Below are positions 51,713 through 52,427 of a DNA stretch of 52,427 bases, piece after piece. Under the pieces are notes generated by a model that worked only from the letters and a program-made list of their open reading frames with translations, was not told the DNA's origin and did not search any database. The translations under genes and the position numbers were made by a program. This DNA comes from Gaiellales bacterium. GTDB taxonomy: Bacteria; Actinomycetota; Thermoleophilia; BMS3ABIN01. The stretch is from positions 1-52,427 of the forward strand of contig QZKG01000033.1 of the NCBI GenBank assembly GCA_003599855.1, read 5' to 3'. Positions within the stretch are counted from its first letter, which is position 1, and the number at the start of each line of letters is the position of its first letter.

Positions 51713-52398
51713 TGGCGAACAAAAAAGAGTTCACTATAGGGTTGTTGATGCTGATCTCTTTCTCAGCCGTCCTTGTATTCATCTTCCTGCCGGTGTTCGA
51801 CGGCAAGAACACCCTGGACGAGGTGGACGATCTGTTCAATCGCGTCTCCAAGAGTTCTTCCGACAAGCTGGAGGACATCGAGGAGGAAGCGCAAGAAAAC
51901 GTCGGGACCGAAGTGTCCTTCACGGCGACGGCCGATGATGCGGCCCAGGCAGAACGCATCGTCGCACTGATGAGTGACGCGGGGGCCCAGGCCAGCGCTC
52001 AGGACAAGAAGGTGGATGTCAGCGGCGATATCGGCGAGATCATGCTGGCCGCGACGGACCTGTCCAGGCAGGCCTTCGACAACGAGTCCATGGAGGTAAC
52101 CGCGGACAAGACCGGCAAGGAGAAGCCAGTCCCCCTGTATGACTGGTTCACTGCCATCGACACCGGTCAGAAGGACCTGCAGAGCGCCGGTGAGTTCGAC
52201 AACCAGAAGCTCTTCCTGGAGCTCAGCGAGAAAGCCATCGAGCCAGCCTATAACTACTATGGCATCGAAGAGTCGTCGCCCAGCAGCGAGGCGATAGCGA
52301 TCACTGTGGCTCTCATCGGTTACGTCATCTATACGCTCTGGTACGGGTTCGCGATCCTCTTCATGTTCGAGGGTTACGGCATCAAGCTGGAGCACTGA
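51712..52398 (+). CDS. Hypothetical membrane protein coupled to the TauE-like permease
   Basis: 228 residues that I do not recognise as a named family. A helix at about 9-29 and another near the C-terminus (about 193-218) bracket an acidic helical and beta region of about 160 residues that should lie on one membrane face. The ATG overlaps the permease TGA (TGATG), so the two are made together and the protein is probably an accessory subunit. Confidence 0.75.
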   Translation: MANKKEFTIGLLMLISFSAVLVFIFLPVFDGKNTLDEVDDLFNRVSKSSSDKLEDIEEEAQENVGTEVSFTATADDAAQAERIVALMSDAGAQASAQDKKVDVSGDIGEIMLAATDLSRQAFDNESMEVTADKTGKEKPVPLYDWFTAIDTGQKDLQSAGEFDNQKLFLELSEKAIEPAYNYYGIEESSPSSEAIAITVALIGYVIYTLWYGFAILFMFEGYGIKLEH

Positions 52399-52427
52399 CG
52401 AAGGCCGCCGGCTGACGGCAGGCGGCG

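Overview
The window is GC-rich chromosomal DNA, most likely from a deep-branching Actinomycetota lineage of the Geothermincolia/Thermoleophilia kind. That assignment is inferred from gene order and enzyme choice, not from a marker-gene search. The backbone order prenyltransferase, dapB, dapA, rnj, ftsK, (rodZ-like), pgsA, cinA, (thpR), recA, rny, miaB, miaA, dapF, dapL is the familiar actinobacterial one. RNase J, RNase Y and the LL-DAP aminotransferase route are all present. No rRNA, tRNA, CRISPR array or insertion sequence was seen.

Regions. (1) 1-6.6 kb, plus strand: end of a polyprenyl synthase, dapB, dapA, rnj, ftsK. (2) 6.6-8.7 kb, minus strand: a KimA-type potassium importer behind a promoter, a c-di-AMP (ydaO) riboswitch and an intrinsic terminator. 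(3) 8.8-18.6 kb, minus strand: one hydrogenase operon, small subunit - large subunit - cytochrome b - protease - hypA-B-F-C-D-E. The large-subunit frame appears to stop at a UGA exactly where the terminal nickel-binding Cys should be. Reading that UGA as selenocysteine restores DP-Sec-IACAVH and 15 further residues to a TAG that abuts the cytochrome gene, and a bacterial SECIS-like hairpin follows the UGA. This is therefore a membrane-attached [NiFeSe] hydrogenase, and it is the main discovery of the window. (4) 18.6-19.1 kb: a regulatory intergenic region with a candidate small RNA. (5) 19.1-25.6 kb: rodZ-like, pgsA, cinA C-terminal domain, and two paralogous hybrid sensor kinases, the second with a wrecked ATP-binding domain. 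(6) 25.7-32.5 kb: thpR, recA, a structured attenuator-like leader, rny, miaB, and the Memo-like and AMMECR1-like members of the AmmeMemoRadiSam set. (7) 32.5-34.8 kb, minus strand: norCB nitric oxide reductase with an unusual diheme NorC and an FNR/DNR-type operator. (8) 34.9-37.8 kb: miaA, dapF, dapL. (9) 37.8-42.2 kb: a long non-coding leader and a SipW-type signal peptidase with four camelysin/TasA-like exported proteins. (10) 42.3-52.4 kb: an NtrC-like regulator lacking GAFTGA, a NifX-like small protein, two Cache-domain kinases, a degenerate kinase, four single-domain response regulators, a TauE/SafE permease and a partner membrane protein.

How it fits together: the hydrogenase would oxidise H2 on the outer face of the membrane and pass electrons through a di-haem cytochrome b to quinone. 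The nor operon would reduce NO to N2O and looks controlled by an FNR/DNR-family regulator. DapB, DapA, DapL and DapF together give the aminotransferase route to meso-diaminopimelate. c-di-AMP, several kinases and isolated receivers suggest extensive signalling. The SipW cluster suggests a surface fibre or matrix. Selenocysteine insertion genes (selA, selB, selC, selD) are not in the window and must lie elsewhere if the hydrogenase reading is right.
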